Positions 37,832-46,908 of a stretch of DNA of 64,000 nucleotides are shown here, one piece after another. Source of the stretch: Mycobacterium scrofulaceum (lineage in GTDB: Bacteria; Actinomycetota; Actinomycetes; Mycobacteriales; Mycobacteriaceae); NCBI RefSeq assembly GCF_001667885.1, contig NZ_LZJW01000012.1, forward strand, positions 1 through 64,000. Direction: 5' to 3'. Under the pieces are notes generated by a model. It did no database searches. It worked only from the letters and a program-made list of their open reading frames with translations, and was not told the origin of the DNA. The stretch's first letter is position 1. Each line of letters begins with the position of its first letter. The position numbers and the translations under genes are program-made.

Positions 37832-39037
37832 GTGACCGACGGACCAGACGACAAGACGAGCGTGCTCGCCGTGCCCTCGGAAGCCCCGACAGAGGTGGCC
37901 GACGTCCGCCCGCGGGTGGCGTTGCTGGGTGCCGGCGAACTCGCCCGCGAGCTGGCGGTCGCGCTGGGACGCCTCGGCGCGCGGGTGATCGCCGTCGACG
38001 GGCGCGCGGACGCGCCCGCGCACTCGGCGGCCGAGGAGTCGCTGGTGGTCCCGGTGACCGTCGCCGACGAGCTGACCAAGGCGATCCGCGGGCTGCAGCC
38101 GGACTTCGTGGTCACGACCACCGACGCGGTCGCGGCCGACGCCCTCGACGGCCTCGAGGGCCCGCAGCTGGTGCCCAGCGCGCGCGCCGTCCGGCTCGCC
38201 GCCGACCGGGAGGGCCTGCGCCGGCTGGCCGCCGACGAGTTGGGCCTGCCCACCGCGCCGTTCTGGTTCGTCGGCTCGCTCGGCGAACTCGAGGCGGTGG
38301 GTGCCCACGCCGGTTACCCGCTGCTGGTGAAGCCGGTGCTCGCCGGCGCGGGGCGGGGGCAGTCGGTGGCGTCGGGGCCCGACGACATCGGGCCGGCCTG
38401 GCAGCGCGCGACGGGGGGCCACGGCGAGCGGCACCGGGTGCTGGCCGAGACCGTGGTGGAGGTCGAGTTCTACGTCACCCTGCTGGCGGTGTGCACCGAC
38501 GGTCCGCAGGGGCCGCGGATCGACTTCTGCTCGCCCGTCGGCCACCGCGAGCCCACCCCCGACGTGCTGGAGTCCTGGCAACCGCAGCAGCTGAGCACCG
38601 CGGCGCTGGACGCCGCCAGGTCGATCGCCGCACGGATCGTCAAGGCGCTCGGCGGGCGCGGCGTCTTCGGCGTCGAGCTGATGATCAACGGCGACGAGGT
38701 TTACTTCGTCGACGCCACGCCCCGCCCCGCCGACAGCGCCTGGGCCACCGTGCGCAGCCAGCGGCTGTCGGCCTTCGAATTGCAGGCCCGCACCATCCTC
38801 GGCCTGCCGGTGGACACGATCATGGTCTCGCCGGGCGCGGCCCACCGGGTGGAGCGCGCCGAGGCGGCGTCCCCAGCGCTGGCCGCGGCGCTGGCCGTGC
38901 CGGAAAGCGACGTTCGCGCCTTCGGGCGGGGGTTTCAGGCGCTGGCCACCGCGCCGGAGGTGTCGGCGGCCCGCGACCGCGCCCGCGAGGTCGCGAAGCG
39001 GCTGACCCAACGACCTCGTTACGATCCGAGTTCATGA
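37832..39037 (+). CDS. purT: Formate-dependent phosphoribosylglycinamide formyltransferase PurT
   Basis: 401-aa ATP-grasp enzyme making formyl-GAR from formate and ATP, an alternative to folate-dependent PurN (Rv0389 family). Motifs are VALLGAGELARELA, LLVKPVLAGAGRGQSV and the family-specific SPVGHREPTPDVLESWQPQQ. The metal site is in VELMINGDEVYFVD. The usual SPRPHDTGM-type loop reads TPRPADSAWATV here, so substrate-loop residues have diverged. It heads a purT-rhodanese-metZ operon with successive 4-nt overlaps. Confidence 0.88.
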   Translation: MTDGPDDKTSVLAVPSEAPTEVADVRPRVALLGAGELARELAVALGRLGARVIAVDGRADAPAHSAAEESLVVPVTVADELTKAIRGLQPDFVVTTTDAVAADALDGLEGPQLVPSARAVRLAADREGLRRLAADELGLPTAPFWFVGSLGELEAVGAHAGYPLLVKPVLAGAGRGQSVASGPDDIGPAWQRATGGHGERHRVLAETVVEVEFYVTLLAVCTDGPQGPRIDFCSPVGHREPTPDVLESWQPQQLSTAALDAARSIAARIVKALGGRGVFGVELMINGDEVYFVDATPRPADSAWATVRSQRLSAFELQARTILGLPVDTIMVSPGAAHRVERAEAASPALAAALAVPESDVRAFGRGFQALATAPEVSAARDRAREVAKRLTQRPRYDPSS

Positions 39038-39465
39038 GCACAGAGCGCGACTCCTACGCCGGAGACATCACGCCGCTGGAGGCATGGAAGCTGCTCAGCG
39101 ACAACCCCAACGCCGTGCTGGTCGACGTGCGCACCGACGCCGAATGGCGGTTCGTCGGCGTGCCCGACCTGTCCAGCCTGGGCCGCGAGGTGGTCTTCAT
39201 CGAGTGGAACACCTCCGACGGCAACTTCAACGCCAACTTCGCCGACGAACTTCGCGACCGGGTGCCCGAGACCGAAGCCGACCGGCCGGTGGTCTTCCTG
39301 TGTCGCTCGGGCAACCGCTCCATCGGCGCCGCCGAGGTCGCCACCCGGGCCGGCATCACGCCGGCGTACAACGTGTTGGACGGGTTCGAGGGTCAGCTGA
39401 ACGCGCAGGGCCACCGCGGTGAATCGGGTTGGCGCGCAATCGGATTGCCCTGGAAGCAACTATGA
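39034..39465 (+). CDS. Rhodanese-domain sulfurtransferase (Rv0390-like)
   Basis: 143-aa single rhodanese domain. The catalytic cysteine is in FLCRSGNRSIGAA and the entry motif is VLVDVRTDAEWRFVG. It overlaps purT and metZ by 4 nt each. Position directly before O-succinylhomoserine sulfhydrylase suggests it supplies or handles sulfane sulfur for homocysteine synthesis, which is an inference from context. Confidence 0.88.
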   Translation: MSTERDSYAGDITPLEAWKLLSDNPNAVLVDVRTDAEWRFVGVPDLSSLGREVVFIEWNTSDGNFNANFADELRDRVPETEADRPVVFLCRSGNRSIGAAEVATRAGITPAYNVLDGFEGQLNAQGHRGESGWRAIGLPWKQL

Positions 39466-40688
39466 GTTCCCCGCCCGGGGATTCGGTCCGGGTGCCGAAG
39501 GCGTTGCCCGACGGCGTCAGCCAGGCCACCATCGGCGTGCGCGGCGGCCTGCTGCGCTCCGGGTTCGACGAGACCGCCGAGGCGATGTTCCTGACGTCCG
39601 GCTACGTGTACGACTCCGCGGCCGTCGCCGAGAAATCGTTCACCGGCGAGCTCGACCACTTCGTGTACTCGCGGTACGGCAACCCGACCGTGACGATGTT
39701 CGAGGAGCGGTTGCGCCTGATCGAGGGCGCGCCGGCGGCCTTCGCCACCGCGAGCGGCATGGCGGCGGTGTTCACCTCGTTGGGCGCGCTGCTGGCCGCC
39801 GGGGACCGGCTGGTCGCGTCGCGCAGCCTGTTCGGGTCGTGCTTCGTGGTGTGCAACGAGATCCTGCCGCGCTGGGGCGTGGAGACCGTCTTCGTCGACG
39901 GCGACGACCTGGCGCAGTGGGAGGAGGCGCTGTCGAAGCCGACCCAGGCGGTATTTTTCGAGACGCCGTCGAACCCGATGCAGTCGCTGGTGGACATCGC
40001 CGCGGTGGTCGAGCTCGCGCACGCCGCGGGGGCAAAAGTGGTGTTGGACAACGTCTTCGCCACCCCGCTGTTGCAGCAGGGCATCCCGCTGGGCGTCGAC
40101 GTGGTGGTGTACTCGGGCACCAAGCACATCGACGGTCAGGGCCGGGTGCTGGGCGGTGCGATCCTGGGCGACAAGGAGTACATCGACGGCCCGGTGCAGA
40201 AACTGATGCGGCACACCGGGCCGGCGCTGAGCGCGTTCAACGCCTGGGTCCTGGTGAAAGGCCTTGAGACGCTGGCGGTCCGGGTCGAACACAGCAACTC
40301 CTCGGCGCACCGGATCGCGGAATTCCTCGAGACCCATCCGGCGGTGAGCTGGGTCCGCTACCCGTTTCTGCCGTCACACCCGCAGTACGACCTGGCCAAG
40401 CGTCAGATGTCGGGCGGGGGAACGGTGATCACCTTCGCGCTGGACTGCCCCGACGACAAAGCCAAGCAGCGGGCGTTCGAGGTGCTGGACAAGTTGCGGC
40501 TGATCGATATCTCCAACAACCTGGGCGACGCGAAATCCCTTGTGACACATCCGGCCACCACCACCCACCGGGCGATGGGCCCGGAGGGCCGCGCGGCGAT
40601 CGGCCTCGGTGACGCGGTGGTGCGGATCTCCGTCGGGCTCGAGGGCACCGACGACCTGATCGCCGATATCGACCAGGCCCTGAGCTAA
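39462..40688 (+). CDS. metZ: O-succinylhomoserine sulfhydrylase MetZ
   Basis: 408-aa PLP enzyme converting O-succinylhomoserine and sulfide to homocysteine (Rv0391 family). The PLP lysine is in VVYSGTKHIDGQGRV. Other conserved blocks are YSRYGNPTV, ATASGMAAVF, FFETPSNPMQ and SLGDAKSL-like NLGDAKSLVTHPATTTH. The start overlaps the rhodanese stop (ATGA). A further 11 in-frame codons upstream are within the rhodanese gene. The 3' end overlaps the ndhA stop by 4 nt convergently. Confidence 0.95.
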   Translation: MSSPPGDSVRVPKALPDGVSQATIGVRGGLLRSGFDETAEAMFLTSGYVYDSAAVAEKSFTGELDHFVYSRYGNPTVTMFEERLRLIEGAPAAFATASGMAAVFTSLGALLAAGDRLVASRSLFGSCFVVCNEILPRWGVETVFVDGDDLAQWEEALSKPTQAVFFETPSNPMQSLVDIAAVVELAHAAGAKVVLDNVFATPLLQQGIPLGVDVVVYSGTKHIDGQGRVLGGAILGDKEYIDGPVQKLMRHTGPALSAFNAWVLVKGLETLAVRVEHSNSSAHRIAEFLETHPAVSWVRYPFLPSHPQYDLAKRQMSGGGTVITFALDCPDDKAKQRAFEVLDKLRLIDISNNLGDAKSLVTHPATTTHRAMGPEGRAAIGLGDAVVRISVGLEGTDDLIADIDQALS

Positions 40689-42064
40689 CCGGCCTGTTTC
40701 TCGGCCGCCTCGACGCGCTCGACCGCGGCGAGCGTGCCCTCCTGCGCCTGCCGCTCCACCCAGTCCACCACCGGCCGGGCGTACATCATCTGGCTGGTGA
40801 TGGCCATCTGGCCGCGGGTGCGGCCCAGGAACGAGATTCCCCAGGAGAACATGGCGGCGATGCGGTTGCGGAACCCAACCAGGTACAACAGGTGCAGCAA
40901 CAGCCACGCGAGCCAGGCGATGAAACCGCCGAACTCCAGCTTGCCGATCTTCGCGACGGCGCTGTACCGCGAGATGAGCGCCATGCTGCCCTTGTCGAAG
41001 TAGGTGAACGGCTTGCGGTTGGCCGGGTCGTCGTTGCCCTTCACCGCCTGCTTGATCAGCTTGGTGACGTAGTGCGCGCCCTGAATGGCGCCCTGGGCCA
41101 TTCCCGGAACGCCGGGCACCGACATCAGGTCGCCGATGACGAACACGTACGGATGGCCCTTGACGGTGAGGTCGGGCTCGACGATCACCCGCCCGGCGCG
41201 GTCGGTCTCGGTTCCGTCGGACTGCTCGGCGACGATCTTGCCCAGCTCGCTGGCCTGCACGCCGGCGGCCCACACCTTGCACGCGCATTCGATGCGCCGC
41301 TCGCCGCCGTCCTTCTCCTTGATGGTGATGCCCATGTAGTCCACCGAGGTCACCATCGCGTTGAGCTGCACCTCGACGTCCATCTTCTGCAGGCGCCGCT
41401 TCGCCTTGAGGCCCAGGTTCTCGCCCATCGGCGGCAACACCGCGGGCGCGGCGTCGAGCAGGATGACCCGGCATTCGCTGGGCGTGATCGTCCGGAACGC
41501 CCCGGCCAGGGTCCGTTCGGCGAGCTGAACGATCTCGCCGGCCAGCTCGACCCCGGTCGGTCCCGCGCCCACCACCACGAACGTCAGGCGGCGCTGCCGC
41601 TCGGCCGGGTCGGTGGCCACTTCGGCCGCCTCGAACGCGCCGAGGATGCGGGCCCGCAGCTCGAGGGCGTCGTCGACGCTCTTCATGCCGGGGGCGAAGG
41701 CGGCGTACTCGTCGTGGCCAAAGTAGGACTGCTGCGCGCCGGCGGCGACGATCAGGCTGTCGAACGGCGTCACCGTCTCCATGCCCATCAGGTGGGACGT
41801 CACGGTCTTCGCCGCCAGGTCGATGCCACTGACGTCGCCCCACAGGACCCGGACGTTCTTCTGCCGGCGCAGGATCAGCCGGGTGGTCGGGGCGATGTCG
41901 CCCTCGGACAGGATGCCGGTGGCCACCTGGTACAGCAACGGCTGGAACAAGTGGGTCGTGGTCTTCGAAATCAGGGTGACGTCGACGTCGGCCCGCTTGA
42001 GTGCCCTGGCCGCGTTCAGGCCGCCGAATCCGCTCCCGATGATGACGACGCGATGGCGCGACAT
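40685..42064 (-). CDS. ndhA: Type II NADH:quinone oxidoreductase NdhA
   Basis: 459-aa non-proton-pumping NADH dehydrogenase feeding menaquinone. FAD binds at VVIIGSGFGGLNAA and NADH at FVVVGAGPTGVELAGE. YVFVIGDLM and QGAIQGAHYV are typical of NDH-2. A C-terminal membrane-association segment (LAWLLLHLLYLVGFRNRIA) is present. The ATG at 42064 follows AAGGGGG, and a GTG two codons upstream is possible. It corresponds in position to Rv0392c beside metZ. Confidence 0.94.
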   Translation of the reverse strand: MSRHRVVIIGSGFGGLNAARALKRADVDVTLISKTTTHLFQPLLYQVATGILSEGDIAPTTRLILRRQKNVRVLWGDVSGIDLAAKTVTSHLMGMETVTPFDSLIVAAGAQQSYFGHDEYAAFAPGMKSVDDALELRARILGAFEAAEVATDPAERQRRLTFVVVGAGPTGVELAGEIVQLAERTLAGAFRTITPSECRVILLDAAPAVLPPMGENLGLKAKRRLQKMDVEVQLNAMVTSVDYMGITIKEKDGGERRIECACKVWAAGVQASELGKIVAEQSDGTETDRAGRVIVEPDLTVKGHPYVFVIGDLMSVPGVPGMAQGAIQGAHYVTKLIKQAVKGNDDPANRKPFTYFDKGSMALISRYSAVAKIGKLEFGGFIAWLAWLLLHLLYLVGFRNRIAAMFSWGISFLGRTRGQMAITSQMMYARPVVDWVERQAQEGTLAAVERVEAAEKQAG

Positions 42065-42101
42065 GCTCACCCCCTTACCGTACGACGCCGCCGGGCCGCG
42101 G

Positions 42102-42719
42102 CTAGAACGGCCACCCGTTGGAGTTGTCCTTGAATTTGCCGTTGACCGCGGTGCAGAAGTCGTCGGCGGTGCCGGCCAGCAGCACGTAGTAGGTCTCGCC
42201 GCGGCGGCTCTCGTAGGTGTTGGGGGTGCTCCAGCCGCTGTTGCACAGCGAGGTCTGCGTGCCGGCCGTGGCCCGGCGCCAGTTGGTCTTGGCGCAGCCG
42301 GCCAGGGCGTCGACGTTGGGGGTCGCGCTCTTGGCGGCGACCACCATCGCGCCTCCCCATTGGCCGTCGTTGCGCCGGAAGGCGCGCGCCCCGAACCCGG
42401 CGTTGTTCGTCTGGCACGCCAGCGCCCGTCGCATCAGCGAGAAGGGCGCCGCGAGTTGGGAATTGGGGCTCGCGGCGGCGGCGGTGATGAATTGCGCCGC
42501 GTCCGAGCCGTCGACCTCCTGCACGTTCGGGGTGCCGAAGCTGAACAGCTGCTGCGCGATGCCGGCGTTGCTGCCGCCGCCGATGATGGGGCCGCCGCCG
42601 CTCGAGGTCATCGGGGGCAGCGCGGCGGGATCGGCGCCGGCGGGCGGGGCGCCGGCGGCGACGGCCAGCGCCAGCGTCGCGGCCAGACTGCGGAGCGCGG
42701 TGCCTTTCATGCCCTTCAT
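42102..42719 (-). CDS. Secreted protein with two probable disulfides (Rv0398c-like)
   Basis: 205 aa with a Sec signal peptide (TALRSLAATLALAVAAGAPPAGA, shown in part as LAATLALAVAAG) ending before residue 30. The mature protein has four cysteines (LACQTN, AGCAKT, SLCNSG, DFCTAV) consistent with two disulfides, plus Gly/Ser-rich early residues. No enzymatic motif is seen. The start overlaps the TetR stop by 4 nt, so it is expressed as part of the upstream acyl-CoA operon. Confidence 0.72.
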   Translation of the reverse strand: MKGMKGTALRSLAATLALAVAAGAPPAGADPAALPPMTSSGGGPIIGGGSNAGIAQQLFSFGTPNVQEVDGSDAAQFITAAAASPNSQLAAPFSLMRRALACQTNNAGFGARAFRRNDGQWGGAMVVAAKSATPNVDALAGCAKTNWRRATAGTQTSLCNSGWSTPNTYESRRGETYYVLLAGTADDFCTAVNGKFKDNSNGWPF

Positions 42720-43378
42720 TCCAGCACGTGTGCGTAGCCGGCGCGACGGTCGTCGCGCACCAACGCGTCGAGCACGTGGCGGGTTTGCAGCCGGATGTAC
42801 TCGTCGCGGCTGTACATCGGCCCGAAGTGCCAGTGCTTGAGCGCCCAGCCGTGCGCGAGCAGCATGATGTCGAACACCGTCAGGTCGAGGTCGACGTCGC
42901 GGAAGACGCCCCGCGCGACGCCGGCCGCCACGACCTCGCGCAGCGGTGCGGCGGTGGCGATCTCGAGTTCCTTGATCCGCGCCCGGTCCGGCGGGTTCAG
43001 AGTGCGGCTCTCCCGGTAGGTCAGCACCACGCCGTCGAGGTTCTCGTCCACTATCTCGATGTAGCGGCGGATGCCGGCGGTCAGCTGGTCGACGACGTCG
43101 TCGCCGGCGGCCTCGATGACCGGCGCCAGCTGATCGCGGAACACGTCGAGGATCCGCACGATCGTGGCGAGCAGCAGGTCTTCCTTGCCGCCGAAGTAGG
43201 TGTAGATGAGGCCGACGCTGACCTGGGCCTCGGCGGCCAGGTCCTGCATGGACATCTGGTGGAAGCCGCGTCTGCCCATGACCTTCACCGCGGCGTCGAG
43301 CACCTGGCGGCGCCGCGAGCTGGCCCGGGCCGCGCGCACGGCCTCCTCGACGGGCAGGGAACCGTAGTCGACGGACAT
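42716..43378 (-). CDS. TetR-family regulator of the acyl-CoA operon
   Basis: 220-aa repressor. Its HTH spans about 22-68 (RRQVLDAAVKVMGRRGF, MQDLAAEAQVSVGLIYTYFGGKEDLL). The ligand domain is of the TetR_C_11/FadR-like kind. The ATG shares one base with the acyl-CoA dehydrogenase stop, and its own stop overlaps the secreted-protein start. A TetR in this position probably senses an acyl-CoA intermediate of the pathway. No operator is obvious to me near 46474-46541. Confidence 0.85.
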   Translation of the reverse strand: MSVDYGSLPVEEAVRAARASSRRRQVLDAAVKVMGRRGFHQMSMQDLAAEAQVSVGLIYTYFGGKEDLLLATIVRILDVFRDQLAPVIEAAGDDVVDQLTAGIRRYIEIVDENLDGVVLTYRESRTLNPPDRARIKELEIATAAPLREVVAAGVARGVFRDVDLDLTVFDIMLLAHGWALKHWHFGPMYSRDEYIRLQTRHVLDALVRDDRRAGYAHVLE

Positions 43379-44526
43379 CAGATGCCCAGGTCTTTCGCGA
43401 CGATCGTCTTCATGATCTCGTTGGTGCCGCCGTAGATGGTCTGGATGCGGGCGTCGACGAACGCGCGCGCGACGGCGTATTCGCGCATGTAGCCGTAGCC
43501 GCCGTGCAGCTGCAGGCAGCGGTCGGCGGTGCGCACCTGCAGCTCGGTGGTCCACCATTTCAGCCGCGCGGCCCGCGCGGCGGTCAGCTCGCCGTCGAGA
43601 TGCTGGGCCAGGCAGTCGTCGAGATACGTTCGGGCGATGTCGATTTCGGTCGCCACCTCGGCGAGCACGAATTGGCTGTGCTGGAAGCCGGCGATCGGCG
43701 TCCCGAACGCGGTGCGCTGCTTAACGTATTCGAGTGTCTCGGCCAGGATCGCCTCGGCGGCGGCCACCGCGCCCACCCCGAGCGCGAGCCGCTCCTGCGG
43801 CAGGTTCTGCATCAGCTGGTAGAAGCCGGCGCCCTGGGCGCCGAGCAGGTTGGCCACCGGCACCCGCATGTCGGTGAAGGTCAGCTCGCTGGTGTCCTGG
43901 GCGTGCAGGCCGATCTTGTCCAGGTTGCGGCCCCGCGAGAAGCCGGGCGTGTCCGCCTCGACCACCAGCAGCGACAACCCCTGGTGCCGATCGGGTGACG
44001 TCCGCACCGCGACCACGAACAGGTCGCCGCACTGGCCGTTGGAGATGAACGTCTTGGCGCCGTTGACGACGTAGTGGTCGCCGTCGCGGACCGCCGCGGT
44101 GCGGATCCCGGCGAGGTCGCTGCCGGTGCCGGGTTCGGTCATCGCGATGCCCAGCACCGTCTCGCCGGTCACCACGCCGGGCAGCCAGCGCTGCTGCTGC
44201 TCGGGCGTGGTCAGGTCGGTGAGGTAGGGCAGCACCACGTCGTTTTGCAGGGTGAACGCGATGGCCTCGGCGGCCGCGCCGGCGCGTTGCAGTTCGTCGA
44301 TGACGATCGCGTTGTAGCGGAAGTCGTCGACCCCCGGGCCGCCCAGGTGTTCCGGTACCGAAAAGCCCAGCAGCCCAAGCTTTCCCGCTTCGATGAACAG
44401 GGACCGGTCCCACTGGCCCCGATTCTCGGCCCGCTCGTGCGCCGGGACCACCACCCGCCGCACGAAATCCCGTACGAGTGCCCGGAACTGCCCGTGCTCG
44501 GGCGTGTACTCCAGCCGCGCGGCCAT
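43378..44526 (-). CDS. Acyl-CoA dehydrogenase (FadE-type)
   Basis: 382-aa flavoenzyme introducing a trans-2 double bond in an acyl-CoA. It has MTEPGTGSDLAGI (FAD/substrate), FISNGQCGDLFVV, the Arg in QRTAFGTPIAGFQ, and the C-terminal QLHGGYGYMREY and IYGGTNEIMK. The Glu of the last is the catalytic base of many acyl-CoA dehydrogenases. It follows the glutaryl-CoA-dehydrogenase-like gene by 11 nt. Confidence 0.9.
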   Translation of the reverse strand: MAARLEYTPEHGQFRALVRDFVRRVVVPAHERAENRGQWDRSLFIEAGKLGLLGFSVPEHLGGPGVDDFRYNAIVIDELQRAGAAAEAIAFTLQNDVVLPYLTDLTTPEQQQRWLPGVVTGETVLGIAMTEPGTGSDLAGIRTAAVRDGDHYVVNGAKTFISNGQCGDLFVVAVRTSPDRHQGLSLLVVEADTPGFSRGRNLDKIGLHAQDTSELTFTDMRVPVANLLGAQGAGFYQLMQNLPQERLALGVGAVAAAEAILAETLEYVKQRTAFGTPIAGFQHSQFVLAEVATEIDIARTYLDDCLAQHLDGELTAARAARLKWWTTELQVRTADRCLQLHGGYGYMREYAVARAFVDARIQTIYGGTNEIMKTIVAKDLGI

Positions 44527-44537
44527 GTATTCCCCTG

Positions 44538-45722
44538 TTACCGGAAGGCGTCGCTACCGGTGAACGCCTGGCCGAGCACCAGCTGGTGCATTTCGGGCGT
44601 GCCCTCGTAGGTCAGCACCGACTCCAGGTTGACCATGTGCCGGATCACCGGGTATTCCAGCGATATGCCGTTGCCGCCCAAGATGGTTCGGGCGGTCCGG
44701 CAGATCTTGATGGCCTCCCGGGTGTTGTTCAGCTTGCCGAAGCTGACCTGCTCGGGCCGCAGTCCGACGCTGTCCTTGAGGCGACCCAGGTGCAGCGACA
44801 GCAGCTGGCCCTTGTGCAGCTCGACCGCCATGTCGACGAGCTTCGCCTGGGTCAGCTGGAATCCGGCGATCGGGCGGCCGAATTGGGTACGCTGCGTGGC
44901 GTAGTCGAGCGCGGCCTGCCACGCCGAGCGCGCGGCGCCCATCGAACCCCAGATGATGCCGTAACGCGCCTCGGACAAACACGACAGCGGCCCGCGCAGG
45001 CCGGTGGCCCCGGGCAGCATCGCGTCGGCGGGCAGCCGCACGTCGTCGAGCACCAGCTCGCTGGTGATCGAGGCGCGCAGTGACAGCTTGTGGTGGATGG
45101 TGTTGGCCGAAAAGCCCGGCGTCTTGGTCGGGACGACGAACCCGCGGACGCCGTCGTCGGTGGCGGCCCACACGACCGCGACGTCGGCGACCGAGCCGTT
45201 GGTGATCCACAGTTTGCGGCCGTTCAGCACCCAGTCCGACCCGTCGCGCCGCGCCCGGGTCTTCATCGCGGCGGGATCGGACCCCACGTCGGGCTCGGTC
45301 AGCCCGAAGCATCCCAGCAACTCGCCCGACGCCATCGCGGGCAGCCACTCCTGCTTCTGCTCCTCGGACCCGAAGTTCCAGATCGCGAACATCGCCAGCG
45401 AGCCCTGCACCGAGACCATCGACCGGATTCCGGAGTCGGCGGCCTCGAGTTCGGTGCAGGCCAGGCCGTAGTGCACCGAGGACGCCCCGCCGCACCCGTA
45501 ACCCTGAAGGTGCATGCCGAGGAGGCCGAGCTGGCCGAACCCCTTGGCGAGTTCGCGCACCGGCAGGTCACCGATCTCGAACCACTCCGCGATGTGGGGC
45601 AGGACGTGCTCGGCGCAGAACTCTCTGACGGTGTCGCGCACCGCGAGCTCGTCGCTGGACAGGGAGGCGTCCAGGCCCAGCGGGTCGTACCGGTCGAAGG
45701 CGGGAGGTTTATGGGTGCTCAT
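44538..45722 (-). CDS. fadE7: Glutaryl-CoA dehydrogenase-like acyl-CoA dehydrogenase (FadE7-like)
   Basis: 394 aa, close to Rv0400c FadE7 (395). Residues typical of the glutaryl-CoA dehydrogenase branch are FGLTEPDVGSDPAAM, WITNGSVADVAVVWA, SMGAARSAWQAAL, QRTQFGRPIAGFQL and the catalytic TYEGTPEMHQL. Members oxidise dicarboxylic, branched or alicyclic acyl-CoAs. It starts 4 nt after the SDR stop and belongs to the five-gene minus-strand operon. Confidence 0.88.
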   Translation of the reverse strand: MSTHKPPAFDRYDPLGLDASLSSDELAVRDTVREFCAEHVLPHIAEWFEIGDLPVRELAKGFGQLGLLGMHLQGYGCGGASSVHYGLACTELEAADSGIRSMVSVQGSLAMFAIWNFGSEEQKQEWLPAMASGELLGCFGLTEPDVGSDPAAMKTRARRDGSDWVLNGRKLWITNGSVADVAVVWAATDDGVRGFVVPTKTPGFSANTIHHKLSLRASITSELVLDDVRLPADAMLPGATGLRGPLSCLSEARYGIIWGSMGAARSAWQAALDYATQRTQFGRPIAGFQLTQAKLVDMAVELHKGQLLSLHLGRLKDSVGLRPEQVSFGKLNNTREAIKICRTARTILGGNGISLEYPVIRHMVNLESVLTYEGTPEMHQLVLGQAFTGSDAFR

Positions 45723-45726
45723 GGGT

Positions 45727-46473
45727 TCAGCCTGCCATCGTTAGGCCACCGCTGACGCTGATCACCTGTCCGGTGATGAACGACGCGGCGGGCGACGCGA
45801 AGAACAGCACCGGCGCGGCGACCTCCTCGGGGCGGGCCAGGCGGCGAAACGGGATGGCCTTGACCAGCGCCTCTTTCAGCTTCTCCGGCTGGGCGTGGAA
45901 CAGCGGCGTGTCGGTCGGTCCCGGGCACACGCAGTTGACGGTGATCTGGTGGCGGGCCATCTCCCGGGCCAGCGACTTGGTCAGCGCGATCACCCCGCCC
46001 TTGGCGCCGGCGTAGATGGATTCCCCGGCGCTGCCGACGCGGCCCGCGTCGCTGGCCAGGTTGACGACGCGGCCGCCGGCGTGGGTCGCGATCATGTCCG
46101 GCAGGAACGCGGCGCACACGTGCACCGGCCCCAGGTAGTTGATGGCGACCACCTTGGCCGCGAATTCCGGTGTGGCGTTGAGGAATTGGTCGGTGCGATC
46201 CCAGCCCGCGGCGTTGACCACGACGTCGGGCACCCCGGCCTCGGCGTGCGTCGCGTCCCGCAGCGCGTCGACCTGGGCCGGGTCGGCGACGTCCACCGGC
46301 AGCGCGGTGATCCGCTCGGGGCGCTCCTTGGCGGTGGCGGCCGCCGCCGCCTCGTCGAGGTCGGCGGCGATCACGCGATCGCCCTGCGCGGCGAACGCCA
46401 GCGCTATCGCCTTGCCGATGCCAGAACCGGCGCCGGTCACCAGCGCGAGGTGGCCTTCTGAATGTTCGTTCAT
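45727..46473 (-). CDS. SDR 3-hydroxyacyl-CoA dehydrogenase-like enzyme
   Basis: 248-aa classical SDR with TGAGSGIGKAIALAF, NAAGWDRT, the Ser in VNLASDAGR, the YAGAK catalytic pair, and PGPTDTPLF. The end is ITGQVISVSGGLTMAG. The sequence recalls 2-hydroxycyclohexanecarboxyl-CoA dehydrogenase (BadH) and FabG-type enzymes. It is the first gene of the acyl-CoA operon. TAAATT lies 8 nt before its ATG and may be the promoter -10. Confidence 0.85.
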   Translation of the reverse strand: MNEHSEGHLALVTGAGSGIGKAIALAFAAQGDRVIAADLDEAAAAATAKERPERITALPVDVADPAQVDALRDATHAEAGVPDVVVNAAGWDRTDQFLNATPEFAAKVVAINYLGPVHVCAAFLPDMIATHAGGRVVNLASDAGRVGSAGESIYAGAKGGVIALTKSLAREMARHQITVNCVCPGPTDTPLFHAQPEKLKEALVKAIPFRRLARPEEVAAPVLFFASPAASFITGQVISVSGGLTMAG

Positions 46474-46529
46474 TTCCGACGAATTTAGGTTCGCCGCGGC
46501 GGCAGGGTCAAGGGGCCCGGCCCGCCCGG

Positions 46530-46535
46530 TAGTCT
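46530..46535 (+). promoter_or_regulatory. -10 box of a leaderless DUF3054 transcript
   Basis: TAGTCT, 6 nt, ATG 46542, without a Shine-Dalgarno sequence. Confidence 0.5.
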
Positions 46536-46541
46536 CGCGGC

Positions 46542-46904
46542 ATGCGGCGGCTGGTGTGGCTGGGCCTGGACGTCATCGGTGTGCTGGTCTTCTGCGCCGC
46601 CGGGCGTCGCAGCCACGACGAGGGACTCGACATCGCCGGCGTCGCCACGACCGCGTGGCCGTTCCTCACCGGAACCGTCGTCGGCTGGCTGGCGTCCCGC
46701 GCCTGGCGGCGTCCCACCGCGGTGGCGCCGACCGGGGTGGTCGTCTGGCTGTGCACCGTCGTCGTCGGCATGCTGTTACGCAAGGCCACTTCCGCCGGTG
46801 TGGCGGCGAGTTTCGTGGTGGTGGCGGCGTCGGTGACCGCGGTCGTGTTGCTCGGCTGGCGGGCGGTCGTCGCGCTGATGCTGCGGCGCCGGGCCCGCGC
46901 GTAG
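46542..46904 (+). CDS. DUF3054 membrane protein (Rv0401-like)
   Basis: 120-aa integral membrane protein with four hydrophobic helices and an Arg-rich C-terminus. The family signature is AWPFLTGTVVGWLASRAWRR, then VWLCTVVVGMLLRK. Function unknown. The next gene begins 4 nt after its stop. Confidence 0.82.
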   Translation: MRRLVWLGLDVIGVLVFCAAGRRSHDEGLDIAGVATTAWPFLTGTVVGWLASRAWRRPTAVAPTGVVVWLCTVVVGMLLRKATSAGVAASFVVVAASVTAVVLLGWRAVVALMLRRRARA

Positions 46905-46908
46905 GACC

